In this document: positions 35,557 through 49,062 of the stretch, piece after piece
How positions within the stretch are numbered: position 1 is the stretch's first letter
Layout of the letters: each line of letters begins with the position of its first letter
Assembly: GCA_036898135.1 (NCBI GenBank)
Contig: CM072512.1
Span: 37,804,145-37,868,144, forward strand
Length of the DNA: 64,000 bases
Origin: Oncomelania hupensis
Lineage: Eukaryota; Mollusca; Gastropoda; Littorinimorpha; Pomatiopsidae
Direction: 5' to 3'
Program-made: the position numbers and the translations under genes
The notes under the pieces: generated by a model
Database searches by the model: none
Seen by the model: only the letters and a program-made list of their open reading frames with translations
What the model was told of the DNA's origin: nothing

Positions 35557-36161
35557 AGGTGCGGTCTGACGTGAAGTGAAACAGAAGCAAAGCGGTAAAC
35601 AAAGCAAAGCATCTGCTGCTAGAAGCAAGTGCGTTTATAATGCTTTGCTTTGTGAAGCGGTCACAGGATGAGAAGTTTTGCATAAGCAGTCTGCGTGGAA
35701 GCAATGCGCAATAAGTCGTAAATCAGTTAAATCCCTTTCCGTCAGATTGACCCTCACAGAAGTCCATGAGGCCTTTTTCAGGGTTTGGTTTCTGTAATTT
35801 TGACTTCTAACATTCCATAATGCTTCGTGGCTTTGAATTAGATCGAGGAGAATAAACGTATCGTCTTGTTTCAGATTTGCTACTGGCCCAGTAGCTTTTG
35901 ATGCCGCCATGATCGCTGAAATGATAACAACCTCGTTTTCGTACGCCGGCTCTTCTGATTGGCTGGCATTCAAATGCTTCAGCGAAACAACCCAAAATTT
36001 TAGAGCACGCTCTAAACTGAAAGCATCGGCTTTGCTTCACTTCGGCGCTTTGCTGCTGTTATGCTTTAGGTCTAGTCACACGATAAACATAGACAAAACT
36101 ACGATATTTCGTGTTTTACTGGCTGTTTTGCTTCTGTTTCACTTCCCGTCAGACCGCACCT
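35557..36161 (-). mobile_element. PIF/Harbinger-like non-autonomous element with MADF remnant, 605 bp
   Basis: Terminal inverted repeats of about 37 bp (AGGTGCGGTCTGACG, then GAAGTGAAACAGAAGCAAA) at 35557-35593 and 36125-36161 differ at two positions. TAA flanks both ends (35554-35556, 36162-36164), fitting the TWA target of PIF/Harbinger. Subterminal AGCAAAGC and GCTTTGCT motifs recur. On the minus strand (35973-35635) a 112-codon frame includes FILLDLIQSHEALWNVRSQN and YRNQTLKKASW, which I read as the first half of a MADF DNA-binding domain. Harbinger elements often carry a second, Myb/MADF-type gene. No DDE transposase is present, so the copy must be mobilised in trans if at all. Confidence 0.82.
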
Positions 36162-36164
36162 TAA

Positions 36165-37664
<1,500 letters not shown>

Positions 37665-39962
37665 TTGGAAAGGAAGAGAGAGAGAAAGAGAAAGAGAGAG
37701 AGACTTGCCAATACCATCCCCACCACCGACACAACCAACAGAACAGAAACAACTACGAAGATGACAACATCAAGCAGAGAGAGGCAAATTGTGACAGGAC
37801 TAAATAAAGGAAAGAAGAAGAAGAAGAAGAAGAAGAAGAAGAAGAAGAAGAAGAAGAAGAAGAAGAAGAAGAAGAAGAAGAAGAAGAAGAAGAAGAAGAA
37901 GAACGGGAAGAACAAGAAGAAGAACAAGAAGAAGAACAAGAAGAAGAACAAGAAGAACAAGAAGAACAAGAAGAAGAACAAGAACAAAGAAGAAGAAGAA
38001 GAAGAAGAAGAAGAAGAAGAAGAAGAAGAAGAAGAAGAAGAAGAAGAAGAAGAAGAAGAAGAAGAAGAAGAAGAAGAAGAAGAAGAAGAAGAAAGGGAAG
38101 AAGAAGAAGAAGAAGAAGAAGAAGAAGAAGAAGAAGAAGAAGAAGAAGAAGAAGAAGAAGAAGAAGAAGAACGGGAAGAAGAACGGGAAGAAGAACGGGA
38201 AGAAGAACGGGAAGAAGAACGGGAAGAAGAAGAAGAAGAAGAAGAAGAAGAAGAAGAAGAAGAAGAAGAAGAAGAAGAAGAAGAAGAAGAAGAAGAAGAA
38301 GAAGAAGAAGAAGAAGAAGAAGAAGAAGAAGAAGAAGAAGAAGAAGAACGGGAAGAAGAAGAAGAAGAAGAAGAAGAAGAAGAAGAAGAAGAAGAAGAAG
38401 AAGAAGAAGAAGAAGAAGAAGAAGAAGAAGAAGAAGAAGAAGAACGGGAAGAAGAAGAAGAAGAAGAAGAAGAAGAAGAAGAAGAAGAAGAAGAAGAAGA
38501 ACAAGAAGAAGAACAAGAAGAAGAACAAGAAGAACAAGAAGAAGAACAAGAACAAAGAAGAAGAAGAAGAAGAAGAAGAAGAAGAAGAAGAAGAAGAAGA
38601 AGAAGAAGAAGAAGAAGAAGAAGAAGAAGAAGAAGAAGAAGAAGAAGAAGAAGAAGAAGAAGAACGGGAAGAAGAAGAAGAAGAAGAAGAAGAAGAAGAA
38701 GAAGAAGAAGAAGAAGAAGAAGAAGAAGAAGAAGAAGAAGAAGGGGAAGAAGAACGGGAAGAAGAAGAAGAACGGGAAGAAGAAGAAGAAGAAGAAGAAG
38801 AAGAAGAAGAAGAAGAAGAAGAAGAAGAAGAAGAAGAAGAAGAAGAAGAAGAAGAAGAAGAAGACGAAGAAGAAGAAGCAGAAGAACGGGAAGAAGAAGA
38901 ACGGGAAGAAGAAGAAGAAGAAGAAGAAGAAGAAGAAGAAGAAGAAGAAGAAGAAGAAGAAGAAGAAGAAGAAGAAGAACGGGAAGAAGAACGGGAAGAA
39001 GAAGAACGGGAAGAAGAAGAAGAAGAAGAAGAAGAAGAAGAAGAAGAAGAAGAAGAAGAAGAAGAAGAAGAAGAAGAAGAAGAAGAAGAAGAAGAAGAAG
39101 AAGAAGAAGAAGAAGAAGAAGAAGAAGAAGAAGAAGAAGAAGGGGAAGAAGAACGGGAAGAAGAACGGGAAGAAGAAGAAGAAGAAGAAGAAGAAGAAGA
39201 AGAAGAAGAAGAAGAAGAAGAAGAAGAAGAAGAAGAAGAAGAAGAAGAAGAAGAAGAAGAAGAAGAAGAAGAACGGGAAGAAGAACGGGAAGAAGAACGG
39301 GAAGAAGAAGAAGAAGAACAAGAACAAAGAAGAAGAAGAAGAAGAAGAAGAAGAAGAAGAAGAAGAAGAAGAAGAAGAAGAAGAAGAAGAAGAAGAAGAA
39401 GAAGAAGAAGAAGAAGAAGAAGAAGAAGAAGAAGAACGGGAAGAAGAACGGGAAGAAGAAGAAGAAGAAGAAGAAGAAGAAGAACGGGAAGAAGAAGAAG
39501 AAGAAGAAGAAGAAGAAGAAGAAGAAGAAGAAGAAGAAGAAGAAGAAGAAGAAGAAGAAGAAGAAGAAGAAGAAGAAGAAGAAGAAGAAGAAGAAGAACG
39601 GGAAGAAGAAGAAGAAGAAGAAGAACGGGAAGAAGAACGGGAAGAAGAACGGGAAGAAGAAGAAGAAGAAGAAGAAGAAGAACGGGAAGAAGAACGGGAA
39701 GAAGAACGGGAAGAAGAAGAAGAAGAAGAAGAAGAAGAAGAAGAAGAAGAAGAAGAAGAAGAAGAAGAAGAAGAAGAAGAACGGGAAGAAGAAGAAGAAG
39801 AAGAACAAGAAGAAGAAGAAGAAGAAGAAGAAGAAGAAGAAGAAGAAGAAGAAGAAGAAGAAGAAGAAGAAGAAGAAGAAGAAGAAGAAGAACGGGAAGA
39901 AGAAGAAGAAGAAGAAGAAGAAGAAGAAGAAGAAGAAGAAGAAGAAGAAGAAGAAGAAGAAG

Positions 39963-39964
<2 letters not shown>
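37665..39964. repeat. Giant (GAA)n satellite, about 2.15 kb core
   Basis: After a GA-rich lead-in (37665-37705) and 105 bp of ordinary sequence, 37812-39964 is GAA on the plus strand with CGG-containing interruptions (GAACGGGAAGAA) and GAACAAGAA variants. The interruptions cluster at 12-bp spacing, for example five in a row at 38170-38228. Open frames of over 700 codons on both strands (poly-E/K/R, poly-F/L/S) follow from a stop-free triplet repeat and are not genes. The purine strand is continuous over more than 2 kb. Confidence 0.98.
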
Positions 39965-39996
<32 letters not shown>

Positions 39997-40035
39997 TCAT
40001 CATCAACAACAACAACACAACAACAACAACAACCA
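39965..40035. repeat. (AAC)n microsatellite joined to the GAA satellite
   Basis: AAC triplets with a CATCATCAT interruption at 39997-40004. Confidence 0.94.
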
Positions 40036-41741
40036 ACAAACAAACCAAAAAAATAAACGAGACGAACAAACAAGCAAGCACATGCGCAACTCAAAACTTT
40101 TCACCGCTCTGTTGCTGCTGTTCATAGTATCCGAAGTATTTTATTATTGGCTGATCATGCTTTTGTACTGGGATCATTCTTACCTGTAACAAACAAGAAA
40201 CAAACGTTCTTTTAATCATTAAAGCAATATTACTCATTACACATCAGACAGATACATGTATGTAATGTGTATACACAAAACTCACTTTCCTTTCCTTTTG
40301 TTGTTTTTTAAATATCTAATAATATTAACAGAATGTGTGAACAGGCAATAAATGAAAATTATACTGATTACAGGTGACTGTTCTTTGAAGTTTCACTAAG
40401 GCCATTTAAGTAAACACGAGTTGAACGAGACAAGCAAAAAGCAAACGTCACGTTGACACTGCAGCTATATTTAAAGGGGAAACATATATAAGACGCATTA
40501 AAGATGAATCTGAATATAAGCATCTCATCGCGTATTCCCCCCAAGCTGCACCCTCCTTTCCCAGCCCCCTCTCCTCTCTCTCTCTCTTCGCTTTTACTCT
40601 CTCCACTCTCTCTCTCTCCCTCGCTCTTAAATTACATCCGTCCTCTACACCTCCCACTTCTTCCTCCAATCCTGCCTCCCCTACACCCACCCACTCAACA
40701 ACAAGGATCTCTCATTTTATTCATGTACCAAATGTCACTGCGTCAAAGCTCGCCTCTTGGGCGCAAAAGAGTAACCGAAATGGGAAATAACCACTACCAT
40801 ACTGCAATATCGCTAAGGGCATACGAACACGACGCCTTGATCGCACCCACGTTGAGGGGCCTTTGGACTTTAACGAACAGAGGTGAGCCATGGTGGTCAG
40901 CTTTTTCAACGCTATTGAATCTGCCTGTGTGAGTTTCACAAAAATGGAGTTAGATGGGGAGATGAGGCACCAAGATTCACTGCCCCTACGCCCATTAGCT
41001 AATCGTTGACGCCTGTGTCTGAGCCTTAACCTACTGCAGTATTAAGTACCCAACTTTGGCGCACGTGCGAACGCTAAAGCAAAGAAATGGCAGGTCGACG
41101 CTGGTTGTCTACAAGTTGGCAACATCATCAAGTGGGGGGAGACCTTTTATGCAGGCTGCTAAATGTCACCACGCGGGCGTACAAGGCTTCAATTCCATTT
41201 CTGATTTTCCTCAACCGGAGTTACTCGACTAAGTACTGTAGTTCTAAGGCTAGCAGCTTACTGGAAGTACTTCGAAGTCACTGGAATCGTAGGTTGTGGT
41301 TCTAATTGTGGCCTCGTTTACTGGGATTGAGTTGATGCAATATCCCACGTTGATCATTAAGAAAGAGACTGCCGAGGTCTATCACACATATCGGTCAGCT
41401 CCCCCACACTGGTCTATAACAATTAAGAGAAAGTCCGCTTCGTCTATCGTCATGCTGGTGTACTGGTTTACCGCTTGGTCTGCCTACCACACTGGCCCAC
41501 AATGAAGCTGTCAGCGATTCCCTGTGTTTGAGCTAAGGAGGGTATAAGTGAAAATAATTAAGCGAAGTGAGGGAAAGTCGAATGTCAGACGAGGTAAAGA
41601 CGTAGTAAAAAGAAGCATTAACGTTTTCCGAGACATTGTGTATCGTTGCCATTAGCACTCTGTTCTTTTTCTGAATACGGAGCGCATCATCTGCTAGAAC
41701 GTCGATTAACTGTGAGACATTTAAAAGGACGTCCTTTACCA
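40036..41741. other. Unique sequence, no gene seen
   Basis: CT-rich at 40560-40625, otherwise ordinary. Short frames (72-142 codons) have no recognised domains. Confidence 0.5.
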
Positions 41742-41782
41742 TCATCATTATCATCATCATCATTCAGCAGCAGCAGCAATTA

Positions 41783-41863
<81 letters not shown>

Positions 41864-41873
41864 GTCATCATCA
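41742..41873. repeat. (ATC)n microsatellite with CAG patch
   Basis: ATC triplets at 41742-41764, CAGCAGCAGCAG at 41766-41777, then about 30 ATC triplets. Confidence 0.95.
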
Positions 41874-42317
41874 TCAATCATCTTCTTTCGACCATCACCA
41901 CGAACTAGCATCCGTATCATCATCAACTTCGGTCTTAGGGACTTCATGGAGACTCTTTTATCAACTAATAAGACGCTAATGCTTGTATAATTTATTTCCA
42001 TCGGCATGCTTTCTGGCAACAAAACAAAACAAAACGAACTAAACTAAACCAAAATGCAGTCAGTTGTGCTAGTGGAACGGTAATTGGCACAAGGAACTCT
42101 AACATAAGAAAAAAAGAGTGAGTAATTGTTCGACATCCTAAGGCGAGGTGTCGGTGCCCAATCAGAACAGTCGCTTGTATTTTCTGTTTCAATCCGTCAA
42201 CTTTAGAATGGCGCTGCAACAGCAGAGTTGTCAATGTCCAGAAGTCTCTCGAATTAGCAGCATTAGTAGTTAGTCTAGCACTTGTTGTTGAAGCCACAAC
42301 GACGATTTTGATGGCAA
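41874..42317. other. Unique sequence, no gene seen
   Basis: AAAAC pentamers at 42021-42035; no coding domain. Confidence 0.5.
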
Positions 42318-42397
42318 TGATGATGATGATGAGGAGGAGGATGAAGACGTCGGCGACACGACGACAACGATGATGATAATGTTGATAATGACGAGAC

Positions 42398-42492
<95 letters not shown>

Positions 42493-42512
42493 CGACGACG
42501 ACGACGATGGGC
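42318..42512. repeat. (GAT)n microsatellite with GAC edges
   Basis: GAT triplets, about 30 uninterrupted at 42397-42490, with GAC/GAG variants at both ends. Confidence 0.95.
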
Positions 42513-43907
42513 ATTTAAAGGGCGCATGCTTTGTCGATCTCAGATGCTCAGTATGTTTCCTGAGGCCGCTGACCAACTAGTGGCGCAAGAGGCATGACAG
42601 AGAAAGACAAAGCGAGAATGACTCATATTAATAATTCAAAGCCTTTTTACTTCACTGGACCAAAGTGCCGCAACAATGGCTGCTTCTATAGGCTTCTTGT
42701 ATAATGAGAAAGTACCACCACACGGGATTTCAAATAGGTCGCGCAGCCTTCCGTATCTCTTTCAGTTAGTAGTCAAGGAAGAAATGCAATGCACAAGAAT
42801 GCAGCTAGTGAGTAGCACGCAGCAGCAAGGCCTGCTACTATATAGATTTCATGCACGATGCAGCCTTCTAAAGATTTTGTCCAGGTCGGTCGAATAGCTT
42901 AAGTGGCATTTGCTACAACCCAGTGCTGTGGCTTGCCGCAAGTGTAGTCATAAAACTTCACCTTTAAAGCTCTTTGAGCATGAAAATATGTTACTTAAGA
43001 ACAAATCGAGAGAAATAGAAAGAGGGGGAGAGATAGAGAGGGGAGGGGTGAGGGAGGAAGGGCAGAGACATGACAACCAAAGAGCAGGAGAACTTCTTAG
43101 GGAGGTTCTTGCTTCAAAAGACAAAAAGTCGTAAAAGCTGAGTTGTCTACGAGTACATTAACTAACGTAACTTTCTTTTGGCGCCAGACCATTACATATT
43201 CCCTTAGCTTTAAAGTCAATGGCACTACCCGACAGCAGAAATGGAAGCACAACTAAACGACAAAAGGCTTTTGGCAATAACCTTTACTATTACTTCAGTG
43301 AACCCCCTCTTCTTATTGTCAAAGATAATAAAAGAGGTTTCGAAATAGGGTAAAGAAAGAAATCCGTCTATGCAGTGGAAACATAGTACACATCTAAACT
43401 AAAGCGGGAAAGGGGAACAACTGATGTTTAAATGTCACCCGAGTACAAACTTTACGCAGCTAAACGACGAAAGACACGACTGGTCGTAGGATACATTGTT
43501 ATTACTGTTGAGTAAAAAAAAAACTTCTTTCATGTGAAGGAAAAGGATTTAGGTACTAAGGAGACAAAATAGCTAAAGGTATATGGTTACGTACGTACGC
43601 AACGCATCCAGCTCTTTGCCTCAAAGCCCTTCAAACCGTGAATAAACTCCAAACTTAAAACTAAAGTCACAGACAAAAAAACCCTCGTTTTTATTGTTGA
43701 AGATTGTGTAATTCTTTACCAAATTCACCAAGTGAAGAAGAGCAAGCGTTGACACCGGCGTTCATTAAACGGACACACTTTGACCACTCCCCCTGAACAG
43801 ATCCTTTTAACATTGACCGTGAGCGTTTCACCCACTGAAAAAAATAAGCTTACAACAACAAAGATCTCTTTTCGAAAGTATACAAATTTTTTTACAGAAT
43901 AAATTCC
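42513..43907. other. Unique sequence, no gene seen
   Basis: A purine patch at 43010-43065 is the only repeat-like part. Nothing coding recognised. Confidence 0.5.
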
Positions 43908-44048
43908 GTAATTTGTGTGCCTATTGCGCCAGCCAATATTCTCGAGCTAAAAAAAAAAGCAGCTATCAGAGCCGGTAAGAGAAAAAACAAAAAAACAGTA
44001 AAAACAATTGCTCGTAAGGTTTTTTGTTTTAAGTTGATAATATAAACA
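43908..44048. repeat. Dispersed repeat R1, copy 2
   Basis: GAGCCGGTAAGAGA, GCTCGTAAGGTTTTTTGTTT and AGTTGATAAT align with 12823-12975 in order. Diverged and non-coding. Confidence 0.65.
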
Positions 44049-44129
44049 GCTTGTAAATGTGTGAAGGAATAAAACATGCTCTCTACAACGTAATACATCT
44101 AAAGGCTTTTTAACCATAAACGAGAATTT

Positions 44130-44590
44130 AGCACTCCCTTGTCATCTCCATCTTCCTATACGCTGGAGAAACATGGACCCTCACAGCAGATCTACAACAA
44201 AGAATACAAAGCATGGAGATGAGGTGCTACAGAAGACTTCTGGGCATTTCCTATACCCAGCACATCACCAACGACGAAGTCATTGGACAACACGATGACA
44301 TGCTCACAGCGGTGAAGAAACATAAACTCCGATGGTATGAGCATCGGGTCTTGCAAACACCATCCTGCAAGGCACGGTGGAAGGAGGCAGAAGAAGAGGG
44401 AGACAAAAAAAAGAGGTGGGAGGGCAACATTCGAGAATGGACTGGCTTGACACTGAGCGAAGCCATCAGGGTTTCCGAGGACAGAGAAAGAGGGAGTACG
44501 CTGGTTAAACGATAATCTGTGGTGCCACAACGACCTTCGAGTTTCGGCTAAGATAGGATAGGATAGGATAGGATAGGATAGGATAGGGTA
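44130..44590 (+). mobile_element. LINE family A, 3' end (copy 3) with GGATA tail
   Basis: Opens mid-protein with SLVISIFLYAGETWTLTADL, then RIQSMEMRCYRRLLGISYTQ, IGQHDDMLTAVKKHKLRW and EWTGLTLSEAIR. Two compensating frameshifts garble the Gly/Arg-rich stretch near 44345-44425. A few codons present in copy 4 (VRQTITQA) are missing after NDEV. Stop near 44513; the short 3' UTR (GGTGCCACAACGACCTT) ends in about seven GGATA units (44552-44589). The 3' UTR and tail match copy 4 at 51414-51713. Confidence 0.9.
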
Positions 44591-45772
44591 TTCCTTTAGC
44601 CTAAGAACCAACAATGCGAAAACGGCCAGAATTATCACTGAAGTTGTATACGTCTACACCCACCATAGGCGACATGGCAGACGGGGATACCCATCCCAGG
44701 AAAGAGTAGGGACCTACTATTACGCTGAACCACCAGAGCAATCATACTGTTAAGATGGACTGTGGGAAAAATGGCCACTTTTCTCTTGCACACCACAGGA
44801 TTCGAACATGGGTTGTTGATGTGTCAGGCGAACGCTCTACCACAGGCGGTGGTGGTTCAAGGCTTGAAGACTCCTCCCTCAAGAGTTTCTCGTGAAAACC
44901 CGAAAACAATTATTGAACCTATACAATACGCTCATTCCAACATTTTTCGCTCAAAAAGATTTATTTTTTTTTTACCACAAACAAAAATATGATTGTTTTA
45001 AGCCGACATAATCCCTTAGTTTTAACATTAGAAATGATTTTGAATACACTCTCAAGAGGGTTTCCGTGACAAACCGAAGACAATACTGTTTTTTTTTAAA
45101 AGGATATAAAACGCACAACGTATAAACATTAGGCTGTACGACAAAACCAGGACATAAAGTGTTTTACGTCTGTTAGCGTCTTAGGTCTGGCTACCTGGGT
45201 GTTCCTAGAGGTTTTCATGCTTCTTTTTGTTTTACAAGCACACTGCTACACAAACAACGTGAAGAATAGCCACGGTAACCAGCTCTAAACAGAAAATGTA
45301 TTCAGCCCTCAAGTGAAAATAAAGGGTAACCACTTCTAAAAGAGAAAGTAACCGTGGTTCCATGAAAAGTTCTTAAAAAGAAGGTAAACAGTCGAAGTCC
45401 TAATGGGGGAAAAATAAAGTGAGACTTGTCTCATCCCCCTTCCCCCTTCTTCTTTCACCTAATTAACATCAATGAGGTGGGGTTGGATGCGAGGGAAAAA
45501 GGGGGGGGGGGGGAGAGAGAGAGAGAAGGCGTTGGTATGAAGAGAGCGAGGAGATGCTTGCTACTTACTACGCACGTTTCTTTCTCTGTGGTGTGCCTGT
45601 GATAGAACGCTTGAATCAAAGTTAAAAAAAAAAAAAAAGATCCCTCATTCTAATTAAGTTGAGTTTGCTTTTTGTACTACGCATTCGCCAAACACAAAAT
45701 GGGCTCTTATGTCTCCACAACGCACTTCATTTCGTGTACGCAGCGACGACGACAACATATATATACATAATT
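44591..45772. other. Unique sequence with one tRNA-like patch, no gene seen
   Basis: On the minus strand about 44865-44795, GTGGTAGAGCGTTCGCCTGA and GTTCGAATCCTGTGG resemble the A and B boxes of a tRNA. The T stem does not pair, so at most this is a tRNA pseudogene or SINE head. G-run at 45502-45515 and A-run near 45624. Confidence 0.4.
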
Positions 45773-46114
45773 GTCCTGTTCTATTCCCTGACCACGCCAG
45801 ATAAACATTGTGGAATACATTTGCGCAGCGTTCGACGATGACGACGAAAACAAGAAGGATAATTATACCCTTCTTGTTTTCGTCGTCATCGTCGAACGCT
45901 GCGCAAAACTTATGGAGGTTTGGACAATTACACTAAACAGCTGCTTGAAGATGAATTGCACTTGTTAGTCTACACTGATCTGAACTCAAACGAAAAAGCT
46001 TTGTTGCTCAATGACACAAATCGGCTATACTATTTAATGCATTTCTTAAATAATATCTGATTCTTAATGTATTCCACAATGTTTATCTGGCGTGGTCAGG
46101 GAATAGAACAGGAC
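45773..46114. repeat. Perfect inverted repeat, 86-nt arm, right arm interrupted by 159 bp
   Basis: Left arm 45773-45858 is contiguous. Its inverse appears as 45869-45907 (39 nt, perfect) and 46067-46114 (48 nt, perfect), separated by 159 bp of unrelated sequence (45908-46066). The loop is 10 nt (ATAATTATAC). No mismatches were found in either part. It could be a recent foldback, a template-switch event or an assembly artefact. Confidence 0.93.
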
Positions 46115-46643
46115 CTTTTTTTTTCCAGCAGGTGACAGTATTGCAGTCCGCGCACATCACCGAATTGGCATCGCTGGAAACAAAAGTTGCGGATAAGGAC
46201 ATTCTGGTTTTAAGTGCCCGTACGCTTCTGCAATTGCAATCTACTGGTACATAGGAAAAATGGAGATTTCGAAGATACAGGAAGATCATGTGATGTCTTG
46301 AGCCCAAAGTAACTGGAGATTAGTGCACTGTATAGAGGTTATTCTCTTTTCTCTTCTTCTATTTTGCTAGTTATATTCTTATCGCTGCAGTTGTTGTTGT
46401 TGTTGTTGTCGTTGTTGTCGCTGCTGTTGCTGCTACCGCTTAAAGTTCCTGGGGGAGAGGGAGGATGTAGAAGAGGAATTTTTGGAAGGAATGGCTAAAT
46501 GAGACAGCAGAACTAATGAATGAATTATGAGAGTCTATAGGCCACAAAAATAGCTGTAGTGGTCCTGAAAGCTAACAAAACTAAACCAGACTGCTCTTGT
46601 TCTTGTTTTTGTCTGCAAGAACGGAGAAGGAAGGAGAAGAAGG
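46115..46643. other. Unique sequence, no gene seen
   Basis: A (TTG)n/TGC patch lies at 46390-46438. No gene. Confidence 0.5.
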
Positions 46644-46674
46644 AGAAGAATGACGATGATGATGATGATGACAC

Positions 46675-46760
<86 letters not shown>

Positions 46761-46935
46761 ATGTTGATGATGATGATGATGATGGCAATGATGATGCTGA
46801 TTACAATGATGATGATGATGATGATGATAGTGAGGAGGATGACGCTGACGACGACGATGCTTCTACTGCCGATAATGATGATAACGGCGACAACGCTGCC
46901 GCATTTAATGACGATGACGATGACTATGACAACGA
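46644..46935. repeat. (GAT)n microsatellite with degenerate right flank
   Basis: About 28 uninterrupted GAT triplets at 46674-46758, then GAT mixed with GCT, GAC and AAC to 46935. Asp-rich and Met-rich frames are artefacts. Confidence 0.93.
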
Positions 46936-47985
46936 CGAGAACGAAAACACGCACGTCTAGCTTGGCCCAGAGACAGGACAGGACATACGTGGGTGTAATA
47001 GGCCCAGATAAGAAGAGCAGAGTCACTTACAAAAAGGCAACAACAAAAGTGCAAAAGACTAAAGAGACTGAACCCTTAGCCTGAGCGTCGAGTTGAACCT
47101 GAAGCGGCTTGCACTAACCAGACAAATGAAGAAGAAAATGGCAACTCCGAGATAGAGTGCCAAAAGAAGTGGAGCCGGGAAGTATTTATTGCATCATTCG
47201 CCAACAACAGGTGGGAGTCTGGCACGCAGGTGCAATTATACCGCAGCGCACATTCCCCCTTGCATTCAGGTAAGAATACCAACGTATAATGCGCAGTAGT
47301 TCGCCACACGGCCCAAAACAAAACAAAAATAAAATAAAATTAACACCGATACAGCCCATCAACAGAACCAACACAGGACACTTCGTAATATGTTACGGAA
47401 CTCGGACACTGAAGGACCTTGAGAAACTGTGCAGCTTGGTTTCTCCTTGTGTCCAAATAAGAAAGTCTTGTTTGATATTCAATTCATTAATATTACGTGC
47501 TAGATAAGCTACTGTGATTTTAACAATTATAATTAATCTATAATTATGATCGTGTCATTATTGCCAACAGGCCGAAATGGCAAGACGTGTTATTATCTGC
47601 TCCTTCGGAAACAAATCTCTCTTGTTATTGAAGCGCAGCCGTCTTCTCGTTTAAGAATCGAGAAAGGTTTGTTTTGGTTTTTTTTGCGATAATGAAAACG
47701 GAAATAAATTCCTGGGGTAGCCACAATTCCAAAGCAACAACAACAACATCATCAAAAGCAACCACCACCACCACAGCCCAGACAATACACACAGATACCC
47801 TGGCATCAAAGGCGGCAGTTAATTAGCGTTAGTGGCGCTGATCGCTCTTATAGTGACGATTTCAGTTGAAAACCTCATAATGAAGATAGTTACTTTTTTC
47901 AGTTTGAAAAGCTACAATTCAGATTTAGAAATAATAAAATCGTAAAATCGTCGTCGACATCATCATAATCGTCGTCGCCATCGCC
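46936..47985. other. Unique sequence, no gene seen
   Basis: ACC/AAC triplet patch at 47736-47775. No coding domain. Confidence 0.5.
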
Positions 47986-48031
47986 GATTTCTTCTTCTTC
48001 TTCTTCTTCTTCTTCTTCTTCTTCTTCTTCT
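47986..48031. repeat. (TTC)n microsatellite
   Basis: About 14 TTC triplets. Confidence 0.94.
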
Positions 48032-48914
48032 CGTTCTCCTCTTCCTTTTAGATCTTCATCCTCATCGTCCTCACCCATCATCTTCTTTCTTGTTTACCTT
48101 TCTCTTTATCTTGTTTTTTGGTGCCTTATTATTTAAAGTCCTTAACTTTCAAGAAAATGAAAACTTCGTAATACCCACTTTCTGATTTTCTTCTCATCTC
48201 CGCCTCCTTTTCATAGTTTACTAATGAATCTTCTGCTGACTTTGTTAAATGTAGAAAAGATTACCCCTCTCTTCACCTCACTCCCCCCCCACTTCACACC
48301 CTCTCCTTCCCTATCCTCCCTTCGACCATTGCCAAGGAATCAAAAACATTTCCTCGATAGCTTCTGGAAAACTGTATATATGTAGCCGAGCGGAGTATTT
48401 GACTCCCGTCTCTCGGCCACGACCTTGAGAACATTGCTCCACCCGAGCTGTTATTTTCATTTTATCCCTCAAAAGAGGCACATAACAATATTTGCCCTGC
48501 AAGGCCGTGAAGCGTGGTTGGTAGTACCGGGTTGCCGGCTACTAGTGCCACGCACTCTTCTACAAAGTCGCTGCCACCGACTTGCATAAAATGCCTGCCG
48601 ACAATGTAGTCCCGCTCACCACCAAAAGCAGAATGCGAATGGTCAGCCGGGGAGAACAAATGTCGTGTCGCCTTGTCCTGCATAACCCAATGGCATCCCC
48701 AAAGGATTCTGCAAAGCGGGAGCCACCCAAGGCTAGTCTAACCAAGAAATTCAAGGTAGACAATTTCTCTCCCAAGCCTCAACCAGGCGCCTCCGTTTCC
48801 GCTACATATACAAAACGAAGAAATAAAAAACTCGTAACTCTCCTTATATACAGCGGATATATATACTTTCTTGAAAGCCTTACTGAAAAAGAGTGGACAT
48901 TAGTAGCGTAAGAT
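48032..48914. other. Unique sequence, no gene seen
   Basis: A 109-codon plus frame (48582-48911) has ordinary composition but no recognised family. It overlaps several minus frames and is not called. Confidence 0.45.
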
Positions 48915-48916
48915 TA

Positions 48917-49062
48917 GGTTTATAGCTCAGTTATCCTGGATGCACGACAGTGCGATTGATGCTGGAAGCTGACATCTTGGGCGGCCTATATTTAGATCCT
49001 GCTTTATGGCCAGCAGCTTGAGCAACTCTTCGAGCTGACTGTTGGGCTGCTAACATAATAGA
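48917..49062 (+). mobile_element. tRNA-derived SINE, family S1, near full length
   Basis: The head TATAGCTCAGTTATCCTGG carries an A-box-like sequence. The middle has GGGCGGCCTATATTTAGATC and CTGCTTTATGGCCAGCAGCT, and the tail TTGAGCAACTCTTCGAGCTG. The middle aligns with 4017-4116 and 25768-25848, and the head with 10472, tying the four copies into one family. Confidence 0.65.

Noticed and set aside
44795..44865. tRNA gene on the minus strand
   Set aside because: A- and B-box-like sequences are present, but the T stem does not pair and no acceptor stem could be drawn.
45773..46114. MITE classification of the perfect inverted repeat
   Set aside because: No target duplication at the outer ends, and the arms extend to a 10-nt loop with one-sided interruption, unlike a MITE with an ordinary interior.
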